Part shown: positions 32,805-41,032 of the stretch, piece by piece
Layout of the letters: every line of letters starts with the position of its first letter
How positions within the stretch are numbered: position 1 is the stretch's first letter
Source of the DNA: Palsa-870 sp035937155
GTDB taxonomy: Bacteria; Chloroflexota; Dormibacteria; Dormibacterales; Dormibacteraceae
Assembly (NCBI GenBank): GCA_035937155.1
Contig: DASYVJ010000086.1
Coordinates: forward strand, 1 to 64,000
DNA length: 64,000 bases
Reading direction: 5' to 3'
Position numbers and translations under genes: made by a program
The notes under the pieces: model-generated
The model's input: the letters and a program-made list of their open reading frames with translations, nothing else
What the model was told of the DNA's origin: nothing
Database searches by the model: none

Positions 32805-33452
32805 TTGGACGTCACCTGGCTCGGACACGGCTGCTTCAGGCTGCGGGGTCGCGCAGCTGCGGCCGTCACCGATCCCTATCCGCCCTCGATCGGCCTGAAG
32901 TTGCAGCGGCTGGATGGCAACCTCGTCACGGTCAGCCACGAGCACGAGAACCACAACTACACCCAGGTCATGCGGGACGCGTATGAGATCCGCGGCCCGG
33001 GCGAATACGAGGTCGCGGGCGTGAGCGTCATCGGCGTGCCCACCTACCACGACGCCGAGAAAGGAGCCACTCACGGGCGCAACACGATCTACCTGATCGA
33101 GATCGACGACGTGCGAGTGTGCCACCTCGGCGACCTGGGACACCCCCTCGACGACTCCGAGGCTGAGCTGATCTCGGCGCCCGACGTGCTGCTCGTGCCG
33201 GTCGGCGGACACACCACCATCAACGCCGCCCAGGCGGCGGGGGTGGTCCGGCAGCTGGAGCCGCGCTACGTGGTGCCCATGCACTACGCGATCCCGGGCC
33301 TGAAGCTGGATCTCGATCCCCTGGACCGCTTCCTCAAGGAGATGGCAGTCGGACCGTCAGAGCCGCTGCCCAAGCTGTCGGTGCAGGCTTCCTCGGGCGA
33401 TTACGACACGAAAGTGATCGTGCTGGAGCCCAAAATCGAGCCGAAGGTTTAA
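32805..33452 (+). CDS. MBL-fold protein with altered metal motif
   Basis: 215 residues, TTG start with AAAGGAGA upstream. The fold resembles UPF0173/UlaG-like hydrolases (TWLGHGCFRL, VSVIGVPTYHD, HLGDLGHPL, VPMHY). The first metal motif, normally HxHxDH, reads SHEHENHN, with Asn for Asp at residue 49. The remaining His (GVPTYHD) and the GDLGH are kept. Enzymatic activity may be weakened or use a different metal. It sits between argS and pyrG with 23 and 49 base gaps. Confidence 0.78.
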   Translation: MDVTWLGHGCFRLRGRAAAAVTDPYPPSIGLKLQRLDGNLVTVSHEHENHNYTQVMRDAYEIRGPGEYEVAGVSVIGVPTYHDAEKGATHGRNTIYLIEIDDVRVCHLGDLGHPLDDSEAELISAPDVLLVPVGGHTTINAAQAAGVVRQLEPRYVVPMHYAIPGLKLDLDPLDRFLKEMAVGPSEPLPKLSVQASSGDYDTKVIVLEPKIEPKV

Positions 33453-33501
33453 CAGACCCCCTTAACCCGGTAACATCTCTAAAACCGCCCTGGAGGTCTG
33501 A

Positions 33502-35157
33502 ATGTCGAAGTACGTTTTCGTGACCGGGGGTGTCGTCTCCTCGCTGGGAAAGGGCATCACTGCGGCGTCCATCGGGAACATCCTGAAGGCCCGCCACCTC
33601 AGCGTCTCACTCCAGAAGCTCGACCCTTATCTCAACGTCGACCCGGGCACGATGAGCCCCTACCAGCACGGCGAGGTGTTCGTCACCGATGACGGCGCTG
33701 AGACCGACCTGGACCTCGGGCACTACGAGCGGTTTGTCGACGAGAACCTGACGGTGGCCTCCAACGTGACCACTGGAAAGATCTACCAGGAAGTCATCGC
33801 GCGTGAGAGGCGGGGCGACTACCTCGGCGCGACGGTGCAGGTGATTCCCCACGTCACCAATGTGATCAAGGAGAAAATCCTCCGAGCCTCGCGTGATCCG
33901 CAGGCTGATGTCGTGGTGGTCGAGGTGGGTGGGACGGTCGGCGACATCGAAAGCCTTCCCTTCCTCGAGGCGATCCGCCAGCTGAAGAACGACCTCGGTC
34001 GCCAGAACGTGTTTTACGTGCACTGCTCGCTGGTGCCGGTCGTTCACGGTCACGAGATGAAGACGAAACCAACGCAGCACTCAGTTCAGGCGCTGCGTGC
34101 GATCGGTATCCAGCCCGACGCGATCATCTGCCGCTCTGAGCTGCCGATCGACGCGGACCTCAAAGAGAAGATCGCGCTGTTCACCGATGTGCCGCGCGAA
34201 GCGGTTGTCTCGGTGCCCGACGTCGATTCGATTTACGAAGTCCCGCTAATGCTCGAGGCCTCCGGGCTGGGCAAGGTGATGGCCAAGCACTTCGAGCTCG
34301 ACGAGGCTGCGCATACTCCGAACCTGGGTCCATGGACCCAGCTGGTCGAACGGATCAAGAACCCCAAGGCAACGGTTCCCATCGCGCTTGTCGGCAAGTA
34401 CGTGTCCTTGCCGGATGCATACCTCAGCGTCATCGAGTCGCTGAAGCACGCAGGCATTCACCACAACCTGGCGATCGACATCCGCTGGGTCTCCTCGGAG
34501 AAGCTCGACGCCGGCGACCACTCGCCGCTCATGGGAGTAGCGGGCATTGTCGTACCCGGCGGTTTCGGGTACCGAGGCATCGAAGGTAAGGTGCATGCGT
34601 CGCGGTATGCGCGCCACAACCGCATTCCTTATCTAGGGCTCTGCCTGGGCATGCAGTGCGCCGTGATCGACTTCGCGCGCGAGGCGCTCGACGCGCCGGA
34701 TGCCAACTCGACGGAGTTCGCCGCGTTCACGTCAACACCGGTGATCGACCTCATGCCTGAGCAGAGAAATGTCGACCAGATGGGCGGATCGATGCGCCTC
34801 GGCCTCTACCCCTGCAAGCTTCTGCCGGGTTCTCTTGCTCACAAGGCGTACGGAGAGGAGGTCGTCTACGAGCGCCACCGTCACCGCTTTGAGTTCAACA
34901 ACGAGTACCGCGAATCGATGAGCGAAGCTGGGATGGTATTCAGCGGCGTTTCGCCCAACGGCAGGCTGGTCGAGATCGTCGAGCTGGCGGATCACCCGTG
35001 GTTCGTCGCGAGCCAGTTCCACCCGGAGTTCCGCTCGCGGCCAAACCGCGCCCACCCGCTGTTCCGCGACTTCGTGCGGGCGGCGTTCCTGCAAAGCGGC
35101 ATCGATCAGATGGAGCTTCGTCCCGCGGAGCTGTTGGAAGAGACCGAAACCTCCTAG
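33502..35157 (+). CDS. pyrG: CTP synthase
   Basis: 551 residues. N-terminal synthetase domain starts KYVFVTGGVVSSLGKGITAASIG; the C-terminal class I glutamine amidotransferase has the nucleophile Cys in LGLCLGMQCAVIDFAR and the His-Glu pair in SQFHPEFRSRP. It makes CTP from UTP with glutamine. GGAGG lies 8 bases before the ATG. Confidence 0.97.
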   Translation: MSKYVFVTGGVVSSLGKGITAASIGNILKARHLSVSLQKLDPYLNVDPGTMSPYQHGEVFVTDDGAETDLDLGHYERFVDENLTVASNVTTGKIYQEVIARERRGDYLGATVQVIPHVTNVIKEKILRASRDPQADVVVVEVGGTVGDIESLPFLEAIRQLKNDLGRQNVFYVHCSLVPVVHGHEMKTKPTQHSVQALRAIGIQPDAIICRSELPIDADLKEKIALFTDVPREAVVSVPDVDSIYEVPLMLEASGLGKVMAKHFELDEAAHTPNLGPWTQLVERIKNPKATVPIALVGKYVSLPDAYLSVIESLKHAGIHHNLAIDIRWVSSEKLDAGDHSPLMGVAGIVVPGGFGYRGIEGKVHASRYARHNRIPYLGLCLGMQCAVIDFAREALDAPDANSTEFAAFTSTPVIDLMPEQRNVDQMGGSMRLGLYPCKLLPGSLAHKAYGEEVVYERHRHRFEFNNEYRESMSEAGMVFSGVSPNGRLVEIVELADHPWFVASQFHPEFRSRPNRAHPLFRDFVRAAFLQSGIDQMELRPAELLEETETS

Positions 35158-35163
35158 GCCAAG

Positions 35164-36132
35164 GTGGATCAACAGAGAGGGGCTATACCTTCATTCGAGG
35201 CGCGCGGCGAGCTTTCGCTCGAGCTTGTCCACGCGACCGAGGCGGCCGCGCTCGCGTGCGCGCGCCTGCTCGGCAAGGGCGATCCAGATCGGGTCAGCGA
35301 AGTCGCCGGAGACGCGATGAAGCGCGCGCTGGAGGACGCGGGCCTGTCAGGCAACGTCGTGCTTGGACCGCGGGACGACCCCAACCTCGCCACCGGCAGC
35401 TCGCTGGGTGGAGGCGGGCGCAGCCTCGACTTTGGCCTGTTCCCGGTCGAAGGGGCGAGCCAGGTGGCGAGGGGCTCGGCGAACGCGGTGTCAATCGTGG
35501 CGGCAGTTGAGTCGGGCGGTTTCGCGCAGCTGCCTCAAGTCTGGTACGTGGAGAAGATGGTGGCCGGGCCTGGGGCTCGAGGTGCCATCGATCTCGACGA
35601 TTCGATCGCGGATAACCTTCGCCGCATCGCCTTCGCACGCGACGCTCGGGTGCAGGATCTGACCGTTGTGATCCTGGACCGGCCTCGACACCAGGAGATC
35701 ATTGCCGAGGTCGCGGCCGCCGGCGCCCGCGTGCGGACGCTGGAGGAGGGTGATGTCGCGGGCGCGGTCATGGCCGCCGTTCCCGGCACGGGGATCGATG
35801 CAGCGATCGGGATCGACGGCCTGCATGCAACCCTGATCGCCGCCTGCGCCGTCCGCTGCCTGGGCGGCGAGCTGCAGGCTCGCCTGTGGCCCCGCAACGA
35901 AGAGGAGCGGCGGCTGATCGGTGAGCTGGCGAGCCGCACGTACGGAGTCGGAGACCTCGCGCCGGCGGCAGACGTGGCCATCGCCATGACAGGTGTGACC
36001 GGCGGTCAGCTGCTGCCCGGGGTGATGTTCGGCAGCGGCTACGCGGAAACCGCATCCCTGCTCATGTCGAGCCGCCACGCCACCATCCGGCGCGTGACGA
36101 CGCGCCACCACATCGTCGGCGCTCCGAGCTGA
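35164..36132 (+). CDS. glpX: Class II fructose-1,6-bisphosphatase (GlpX type)
   Basis: 322 residues beginning GTG 35164, six bases past pyrG. GlpX traits: LELVHATEAAALACARLLGKGD at the N-terminus, the metal-site VGGTG-like segment represented by VPGTGIDAAIGIDGL, and AMTGVTGGQLLPGV near the C-terminus. Catalyses FBP to F6P plus phosphate for gluconeogenesis. The N-terminal VDAMRxAL helix is slightly variant (AGDAMKRAL). Assignment rests on overall similarity. Confidence 0.8.
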   Translation: MDQQRGAIPSFEARGELSLELVHATEAAALACARLLGKGDPDRVSEVAGDAMKRALEDAGLSGNVVLGPRDDPNLATGSSLGGGGRSLDFGLFPVEGASQVARGSANAVSIVAAVESGGFAQLPQVWYVEKMVAGPGARGAIDLDDSIADNLRRIAFARDARVQDLTVVILDRPRHQEIIAEVAAAGARVRTLEEGDVAGAVMAAVPGTGIDAAIGIDGLHATLIAACAVRCLGGELQARLWPRNEEERRLIGELASRTYGVGDLAPAADVAIAMTGVTGGQLLPGVMFGSGYAETASLLMSSRHATIRRVTTRHHIVGAPS

Positions 36133-36136
36133 GTTT

Positions 36137-36178
36137 CCCCTCTCCCGCGAAGCGGGAGAGGGTTAGGGTGAGGGGGGA
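36137..36178. repeat. REP-like palindromic element, copy C
   Basis: CCCTCTCCCGC GAA GCGGGAGAGGG hairpin followed by TTAGGGTGAGGGGGGA, directly after the glpX stop. Might also act as a terminator for the plus strand. Confidence 0.65.
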
Positions 36179-36240
36179 CCGGTATTGGAACCAAGCCTCT
36201 GGATTAGTTGTTTTCCTGGCCGGGTATCAATAGATAAGCA

Positions 36241-37170
36241 ATGAGCCAGAACGACCCTTTGTCGCCGGACCAGGTTCCCCCGAAGCAAGCGGGAGAACGG
36301 CTGTTTAGCTACGGTTTTACCGAGCTTCCCCTGCCCCCACAGGATCCGGTGACCTCCGATATCCCGCCGGACTCGCCGCACCATTACTCTCCGGCGCCCT
36401 CGCAGGCCTCCAATCGTGGCCTGCTGAGCGGTCTCGGGGCGACATTGCTCGCCGTATGGGGCTTCCTGAAGTACGGCCTGCTGATCGCGTTCAAGATCCC
36501 CGCCTTCGGCACGCTGCTCTCGCTGGTCGTCAGCTTCGGCGGCTACGCGCTCTTCTACGGGCCGTGGTTTGCCGTCGCGCTCGTGACGATGATCTTTGTC
36601 CACGAGATGGGCCACGTCGTGGAGATTCGCCGCCAGGGGATGGAGGCAAGCGCCCCGATCTTCATCCCGTTCCTCGGCGCCGCCATCTTCCAGCGCTCCC
36701 ACCCGACCGACGCCCTGAAGCAGGCGCAGATCGGGATCGCAGGCCCGATCGCAGGCACCATCGGTGCCACGGCGGCTTTCGCTCTATATGGCTCCACGCA
36801 CTCACCCGTCCTGCTTCTGGCCGCGTTGATCGGGTTCTACCTGAACCTCTTCAACCTCATCCCCGTCTGGCAGCTGGACGGCTCGTGGATTCTCGCCCCC
36901 GTGTCGAAGTGGTTCCAGGTAGCCGGCTACGCCCTGATCGGCGTCGGGGCCCTGTTCTTCCACTTCCTGGTGAGCCCTCTGATCATCATCATCGCCCTGC
37001 TCGGCATCCCGACCTTGATCAAGCGCTTCCGCGAGGCGAGCAACCCTTACTACACCTCAGTCCCGACCGGCGGACGCTGGGCCATGGGCTTCGCCTGGCT
37101 GGTGCTGGTCATCTACCTCGGAGTTGCAAGCCTTCAGGCAAGCAGCTTGTTGAGCACGATTGCCCGGTAA
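36241..37170 (+). CDS. Site-2 protease family (M50) membrane metalloprotease
   Basis: 309 residues. The zinc motif HEMGHVVEIRR lies in a membrane helix near residue 121, and the second ligand region reads FNLIPVWQLDGSW (LDG). Six to seven helices follow a cytoplasmic Pro-rich N-terminus of about 65 residues. Such proteases cut membrane proteins within the bilayer, for example anti-sigma factors. It lacks the PDZ domain of RseP, placing it with the compact FtsH-independent group. Substrate unknown. Confidence 0.85.
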   Translation: MSQNDPLSPDQVPPKQAGERLFSYGFTELPLPPQDPVTSDIPPDSPHHYSPAPSQASNRGLLSGLGATLLAVWGFLKYGLLIAFKIPAFGTLLSLVVSFGGYALFYGPWFAVALVTMIFVHEMGHVVEIRRQGMEASAPIFIPFLGAAIFQRSHPTDALKQAQIGIAGPIAGTIGATAAFALYGSTHSPVLLLAALIGFYLNLFNLIPVWQLDGSWILAPVSKWFQVAGYALIGVGALFFHFLVSPLIIIIALLGIPTLIKRFREASNPYYTSVPTGGRWAMGFAWLVLVIYLGVASLQASSLLSTIAR

Positions 37171-37194
37171 ACTACCGTTTTTGGAGTCAAGACC

Positions 37195-37404
37195 TTGAAA
37201 GCACAAATCCATCCCACTTACTACGAAGACGCGGTTGTCACCTGCGTGTGCGGAAACACGTTCACGACCGGGTCGACGCGCAAAGAGCTCAAGACCGAGA
37301 TCTGCTCTGTCTGCCACCCGTTCTTCACGGGCACGCAGCGGATCGTGGACACCGGCGGTCAGGTCGAGCGGTTCCGCAAGCGGGCTGCTAAGACCAGGAG
37401 CTAG
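37195..37404 (+). CDS. rpmE: 50S ribosomal protein L31
   Basis: 69 residues from TTG 37195. MKAQIHPTYYEDAVVTCVCGNTF and ICSVCHPFFTGTQRIVDTGGQVERF are the L31 signature; the C-x-C...C-x-x-C cysteines mark the zinc-binding (C+) form. Very short, as expected. It stops at 37404 and the DUF1385 gene starts on the next base. Confidence 0.95.
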   Translation: MKAQIHPTYYEDAVVTCVCGNTFTTGSTRKELKTEICSVCHPFFTGTQRIVDTGGQVERFRKRAAKTRS

Positions 37405-38364
37405 ATGGCGCAGCCGGAGGTAAGCGCTCCGGAAGCGGAACCGCTCCGCAAGCCGACCACGTCCAAGCCTGAGCAGCCGTTTTTCTATGGCGGCCAGGCC
37501 GTGATCGAAGGCGTGATGATGCGCGGCAAGCGTCATTACGCCGTGGCCGTTCGCCTGCCCACCACCAAGGAGATCGTCGTCGACCGGGGCGAGCTCAAGG
37601 CAGCCATCTATGTGAATCCGATCTGGAAGCTGCCGTTCGTCCGCGGTCTGGCGCTCATCGGCGAGCAGCTGCACCTAGGCATGAAGTCGCTGATCTGGTC
37701 GGCCAACATGAACGCAAGCGGCAAGGACATCGTGATCGGCAAGAAGGAGATCACCGGCTCGGTCGCGTTTGCGGGAGTCTTCGCCCTAGTCCTGTTCATT
37801 GGCCTGCCGCTGTTGCTGGCAAGTTTCGCAGTGCACCGCAGCGGTAGCTTCCTCTTCGTGCTGATCGAGGGCGTGATCCGCGTCGGCCTCGTTCTGGGTT
37901 ATCTGGCGGCCATTGCCATGTTGCCCGATGTGCGCCGGGTCTTTCAGTACCACGGCGCCGAGCACATGACCATCAACGCCTTCGAATCGGGATGGCCGCT
38001 GGACGTCCCGTCCGTAGGGCGCGCCAGCAGGCTTCACCCGCGCTGCGGCACTGGATTCCTGATCGTGGTGATGGTGGTGAGCGTCGTCGTGTTCAGCATC
38101 GTCGCGATCTTCCACCCGAACTGGTTCTGGCTGATCGTCAGTCGCGTCCTGGCCATCCCGATCATCGCGGGAGCCGGTTTTGAGAGCATCCGGTTCATGG
38201 CGCGGCACCGCCGGAACCCACTGATCAAGGTCTTGCTGCTGCCCGTGCTCGGAACGCAGTTGCTCACCACTCGCGAACCATCCGACGACATGCTGGAGGT
38301 CGCGATCACCGCCTTCAACAGCGCGCGTGAGGGTGAGGAGGCAACGACCGGAGCAGCGGCGTGA
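37405..38364 (+). CDS. DUF1385 membrane protein
   Basis: 319 residues with the family signature GGQAVIEGVMMRGKRHYAVAVRL, the middle QYHGAEHMTINAFE and a helical C-terminal half of four to five segments. DUF1385 proteins are widespread between rpmE and prfA in Terrabacteria, as here, but remain uncharacterised. It overlaps prfA by four bases (GTGA). Confidence 0.88.
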   Translation: MAQPEVSAPEAEPLRKPTTSKPEQPFFYGGQAVIEGVMMRGKRHYAVAVRLPTTKEIVVDRGELKAAIYVNPIWKLPFVRGLALIGEQLHLGMKSLIWSANMNASGKDIVIGKKEITGSVAFAGVFALVLFIGLPLLLASFAVHRSGSFLFVLIEGVIRVGLVLGYLAAIAMLPDVRRVFQYHGAEHMTINAFESGWPLDVPSVGRASRLHPRCGTGFLIVVMVVSVVVFSIVAIFHPNWFWLIVSRVLAIPIIAGAGFESIRFMARHRRNPLIKVLLLPVLGTQLLTTREPSDDMLEVAITAFNSAREGEEATTGAAA

Positions 38365-39434
38365 TCGACCGTTTGGACGGGATGGCGCGGCGCCATCGCG
38401 AGATCGAAGCGGAGATGGGACGACCGGAGGTCGCCTCCGACCACGCACAGCTGACCAAGCTCGCCCGCGAGCAGCGAGCGCTGCGCGAGACGGTGCAGAC
38501 GTACGAGGCACACCAGCGAGCGCGCCACGAGTTCGAGTCGGCACGTGAGCTTCAAAAGAACGAACGGGACCCCGAGATGCAGGAGTACCTGCGAGCCGAG
38601 GAGCATCGCGCCTCGGCCCAGCTCGCCGAGCTCGACGAGAAGCTCAAGGTTCTGCTGCTGCCCAAGGACCCGAACGACGACCGCGACGTTGTGGTTGAGA
38701 TCCAGGGTGCGGAAGGTGGGGAGGAGGCCGCGCTCTTCGCGGGCGATCTCTTCCGGATGTACACGAAATGGGCTGAGCGCAAGGGATGGAAGGTGGATGT
38801 CGTCGAAGAGTCCCCGACGGAGAAGGGGGGCTTCGACAAGGTCGTGTTCGAGGTCCACGGGCACGGGGCGTACTCGCAGCTCAAGTTCGAGGGCGGGGTT
38901 CATCGTGTCCAGCGCGTGCCCAAGACTGAGGCGCAGGGCCGAATCCACACGTCCGCCGCCACCGTCGCCGTGATGCCCGAGGCTGATCCTGTGGAAGTTG
39001 AGCTGAAGCCCGAGGACATCGAGATCAAGACCTCGACTTCTCAAGGACCCGGCGGCCAGAGTGTGAACACCACTTACTCGGCGATCCGCATCACCCACAA
39101 GCCGACGGGGATGATGGTCAGCATCCAGGATGAGAAGTCGCAGCTGCAGAACAAGGAGAAGGCGTTGCGCGTCTTGCGCGCGCGCCTGTACGAGATAAAG
39201 CTCGCGGAGCAGCAGGCCAAGATCGGTGCGCAGCGGCGCGGCATGGTGGGCACGGGCAGCAGGTCCGAGAAGATCCGGACCTACAACTTCAAAGAGAACC
39301 GGGTGACCGATCACCGGATCAAACTCACACTGCATCGGTTGGACTCAGTGATGAACGGCGACCTCGACGAGCTCGTGGCCGCGCTGGTCAACGCCGAGCG
39401 CGCGGCCATGCTCGATGGCACCCCGCCGGATTGA
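38361..39434 (+). CDS. prfA: Peptide chain release factor 1
   Basis: 357 residues. Codon-recognition region and the peptidyl hydrolase loop SQGPGGQSVNTT (GGQ) are present, as is the KIRTYNFKENRVTDHRI strand typical of RF1. Terminates at UAA and UAG. The overlapping next gene encodes the enzyme that methylates the GGQ Gln. Confidence 0.96.
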   Translation: MIDRLDGMARRHREIEAEMGRPEVASDHAQLTKLAREQRALRETVQTYEAHQRARHEFESARELQKNERDPEMQEYLRAEEHRASAQLAELDEKLKVLLLPKDPNDDRDVVVEIQGAEGGEEAALFAGDLFRMYTKWAERKGWKVDVVEESPTEKGGFDKVVFEVHGHGAYSQLKFEGGVHRVQRVPKTEAQGRIHTSAATVAVMPEADPVEVELKPEDIEIKTSTSQGPGGQSVNTTYSAIRITHKPTGMMVSIQDEKSQLQNKEKALRVLRARLYEIKLAEQQAKIGAQRRGMVGTGSRSEKIRTYNFKENRVTDHRIKLTLHRLDSVMNGDLDELVAALVNAERAAMLDGTPPD

Positions 39435-40261
39435 CAGTTCTCGAAATCCTGAAGCTCGCCTCAGACCACTTTCAGAAGCGCGGCTCGGATTCGGCGCGTC
39501 TCGACGCTGAGGTATTGCTCGCCCATTTGCTGGGCCTGCGCCGGCTCGACCTGTACCTGAAGTTCGACCGTCCCCTGTCCGAGCCTGAGGTCGGCCGGTA
39601 CCGCGAGCTCGTGGCGAAACGGGCGAATGGCGAGCCGGTCGCATACCTCGTTGGGCATAAGGAGTTCATGGGCCTGGAGTTCATGGTCACGCCCGCAGTC
39701 CTGATTCCAAACCCGGACACCGAGGTGCTGGTGCAGCGCGCCGTGGAGCTGGCCCGGGAGGCCGGCCGCCCCTTCCGTGTGGCAGATGTGGGCACCGGGA
39801 GCGGGTGCATCGCCATAGCGATCGCGCATTACGCGCCGAACGTCGAAGTCGTCGCCTCGGACGTGTCTGAGGAAGCGCTCGAGGTCGCGGCTCGCAATGT
39901 CGCCGCCCATGCTCTCGGCGACCGGGTGCACCTGGTGTGCGGCGACCTGATGGCACCGCTGACAGGTGGGTTCGACCTTGTCTGCGCCAATCTTCCATAC
40001 GTGGCCGCGGATGCCGCGCTGGCGCCGCAGGTGGTTGCGCAGCCCGCCCGGGCGCTTTACGCGGAGAGGGAAGGCTCGGCCTTGGTGACGCGCTTGCTCG
40101 AAGAGACACCGGCCCGCCTGACCGCCGGCGGCCGCGTGCTCGCCGAGCTGGACCCGTCGATCACGTCTCTTGCAGTCAATGTGGCCAATCGCAATTTCGC
40201 CGGCCACCGGATTCACCGCGACCTAGGCGGGCACGAGCGCGTTATCGAAGCATGGTCCTGA
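39431..40261 (+). CDS. prmC: PrmC, release factor glutamine methyltransferase
   Basis: 276 residues from TTG 39431 (overlapping prfA). SAM motif VADVGTGSGCIAIAIA near residue 118; the amide-binding motif, usually NPPY, reads ANLPYV near residue 187. N-terminal helical RF1-binding domain is present. Methylates Gln of the RF1 GGQ. The Leu for Pro change in NPPY occurs in some lineages and need not abolish activity. Confidence 0.93.
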   Translation: MTVLEILKLASDHFQKRGSDSARLDAEVLLAHLLGLRRLDLYLKFDRPLSEPEVGRYRELVAKRANGEPVAYLVGHKEFMGLEFMVTPAVLIPNPDTEVLVQRAVELAREAGRPFRVADVGTGSGCIAIAIAHYAPNVEVVASDVSEEALEVAARNVAAHALGDRVHLVCGDLMAPLTGGFDLVCANLPYVAADAALAPQVVAQPARALYAEREGSALVTRLLEETPARLTAGGRVLAELDPSITSLAVNVANRNFAGHRIHRDLGGHERVIEAWS

Positions 40262-40833
40262 AGCCGACCAAGGCCGGGCTGACCCGCGCCGCGCAGCTGG
40301 TTCGTAGCGGAGGTGTGATCGCGTTTCCGACCGACACTGTCTTTGGGCTGGGCGCGGCCGCCGATGACGAGATCGCGACCCGCCGCGTCTTCCACATCAA
40401 GGGCCGGCCGGTCGGCCTGCCGCTGATCCTCATGGTTGCAGAGGAATCTCAGCTCGAAGGATGGGTCCACGTCGACTCCAGGTCCGAGGCGATGATGCGG
40501 CGCTGGTGGCCGGGCCCGCTGACCTTGATCCTTCATGCCAAGGGCGGAGGCACCCTCGGGGTGCGCATCCCGAAGCACAAGGTGGCCCTTGGCCTCCTGA
40601 AGGCGGCAGGACCGTTGATGACGACGAGCGCCAACCTTCACGGGCGCGACCCGGCCATGACCGCCGGCGAGGCGGATCTGCCTGGCGTGATCGCAGTGCT
40701 GGACGGAGGCGCCGCTCCCGGCGGCCTGGTTTCCACTGTGGTCGATCTCACTGGGCCGGAACCTCACGTGCTGCGCGAGGGGGCCATCACGACGCCGGAG
40801 CTGCTAGGACCGCCGCCTTTGCGCTCGGGGTAG
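40252..40833 (+). CDS. tsaC: L-threonylcarbamoyladenylate synthase (TsaC/Sua5 family)
   Basis: 193 residues from ATG 40252, which overlaps the prmC end by 10 bases. GGVIAFPTDTVFGLGAAADDE and IKGRPVGLPL (the KGRPxxxPL nucleotide motif), with a following MTTSANLHGRDP, define the YrdC fold. It makes the precursor for t6A in tRNA. Lacks the C-terminal Sua5 extension, so it is the short TsaC type. Confidence 0.94.
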   Translation: MVLKPTKAGLTRAAQLVRSGGVIAFPTDTVFGLGAAADDEIATRRVFHIKGRPVGLPLILMVAEESQLEGWVHVDSRSEAMMRRWWPGPLTLILHAKGGGTLGVRIPKHKVALGLLKAAGPLMTTSANLHGRDPAMTAGEADLPGVIAVLDGGAAPGGLVSTVVDLTGPEPHVLREGAITTPELLGPPPLRSG

Positions 40834-40836
40834 GTA

Positions 40837-41021
40837 CCTCCCTGCTCGCCGGGGAGGCCGCGCTATAACGCTCGGGTTAAATGCCTCCCCACTTGCTGGG
40901 GAGGCCGCGCCATGACGCTCGGGTTAATGGCTGCCCACTCGCTGGGGAGGCTGCGCCGTTAGGCGCGGGTCGGGGGATCCCCTATCGCATAGCCTCGGGA
41001 CCGCAATGTTGGGGAGGCTAT
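40837..41021. repeat. Three tandem REP-like hairpins plus one unrelated hairpin before glyA
   Basis: Three units of about 45-50 bases each begin with a C-rich/G-rich palindrome (CCTCCCTGCTCGCC-GGGGAGG, then CCTCCC-ACTTGCT-GGGGAGG, then CTGCCCACTCGCT-GGGGAGG). The first two end in ACGCTCGGGTTAA, and the last has the GGTCGGGGGAT family tail. At 40989-41021 a separate hairpin (ATAGCCTC with GAGGCTAT, 17-base loop) ends just before the glyA leader. Confidence 0.65.
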
Positions 41022-41032
41022 AGCATCAGAGC

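Noticed and set aside
36137..36178. Simple rho-independent terminator after glpX
   Set aside because: The hairpin is a member of the repeat family with the G-rich tail and has no T-run; termination may be secondary.
38034..39335. 433-residue minus-strand frame opposite prfA
   Set aside because: prfA is certain; the frame is L/R/H-rich shadow sequence.
40837..40978. CRISPR array
   Set aside because: Three repeats only, with no spacer-like variable sequence and no cas genes; they match the dispersed REP-like family.
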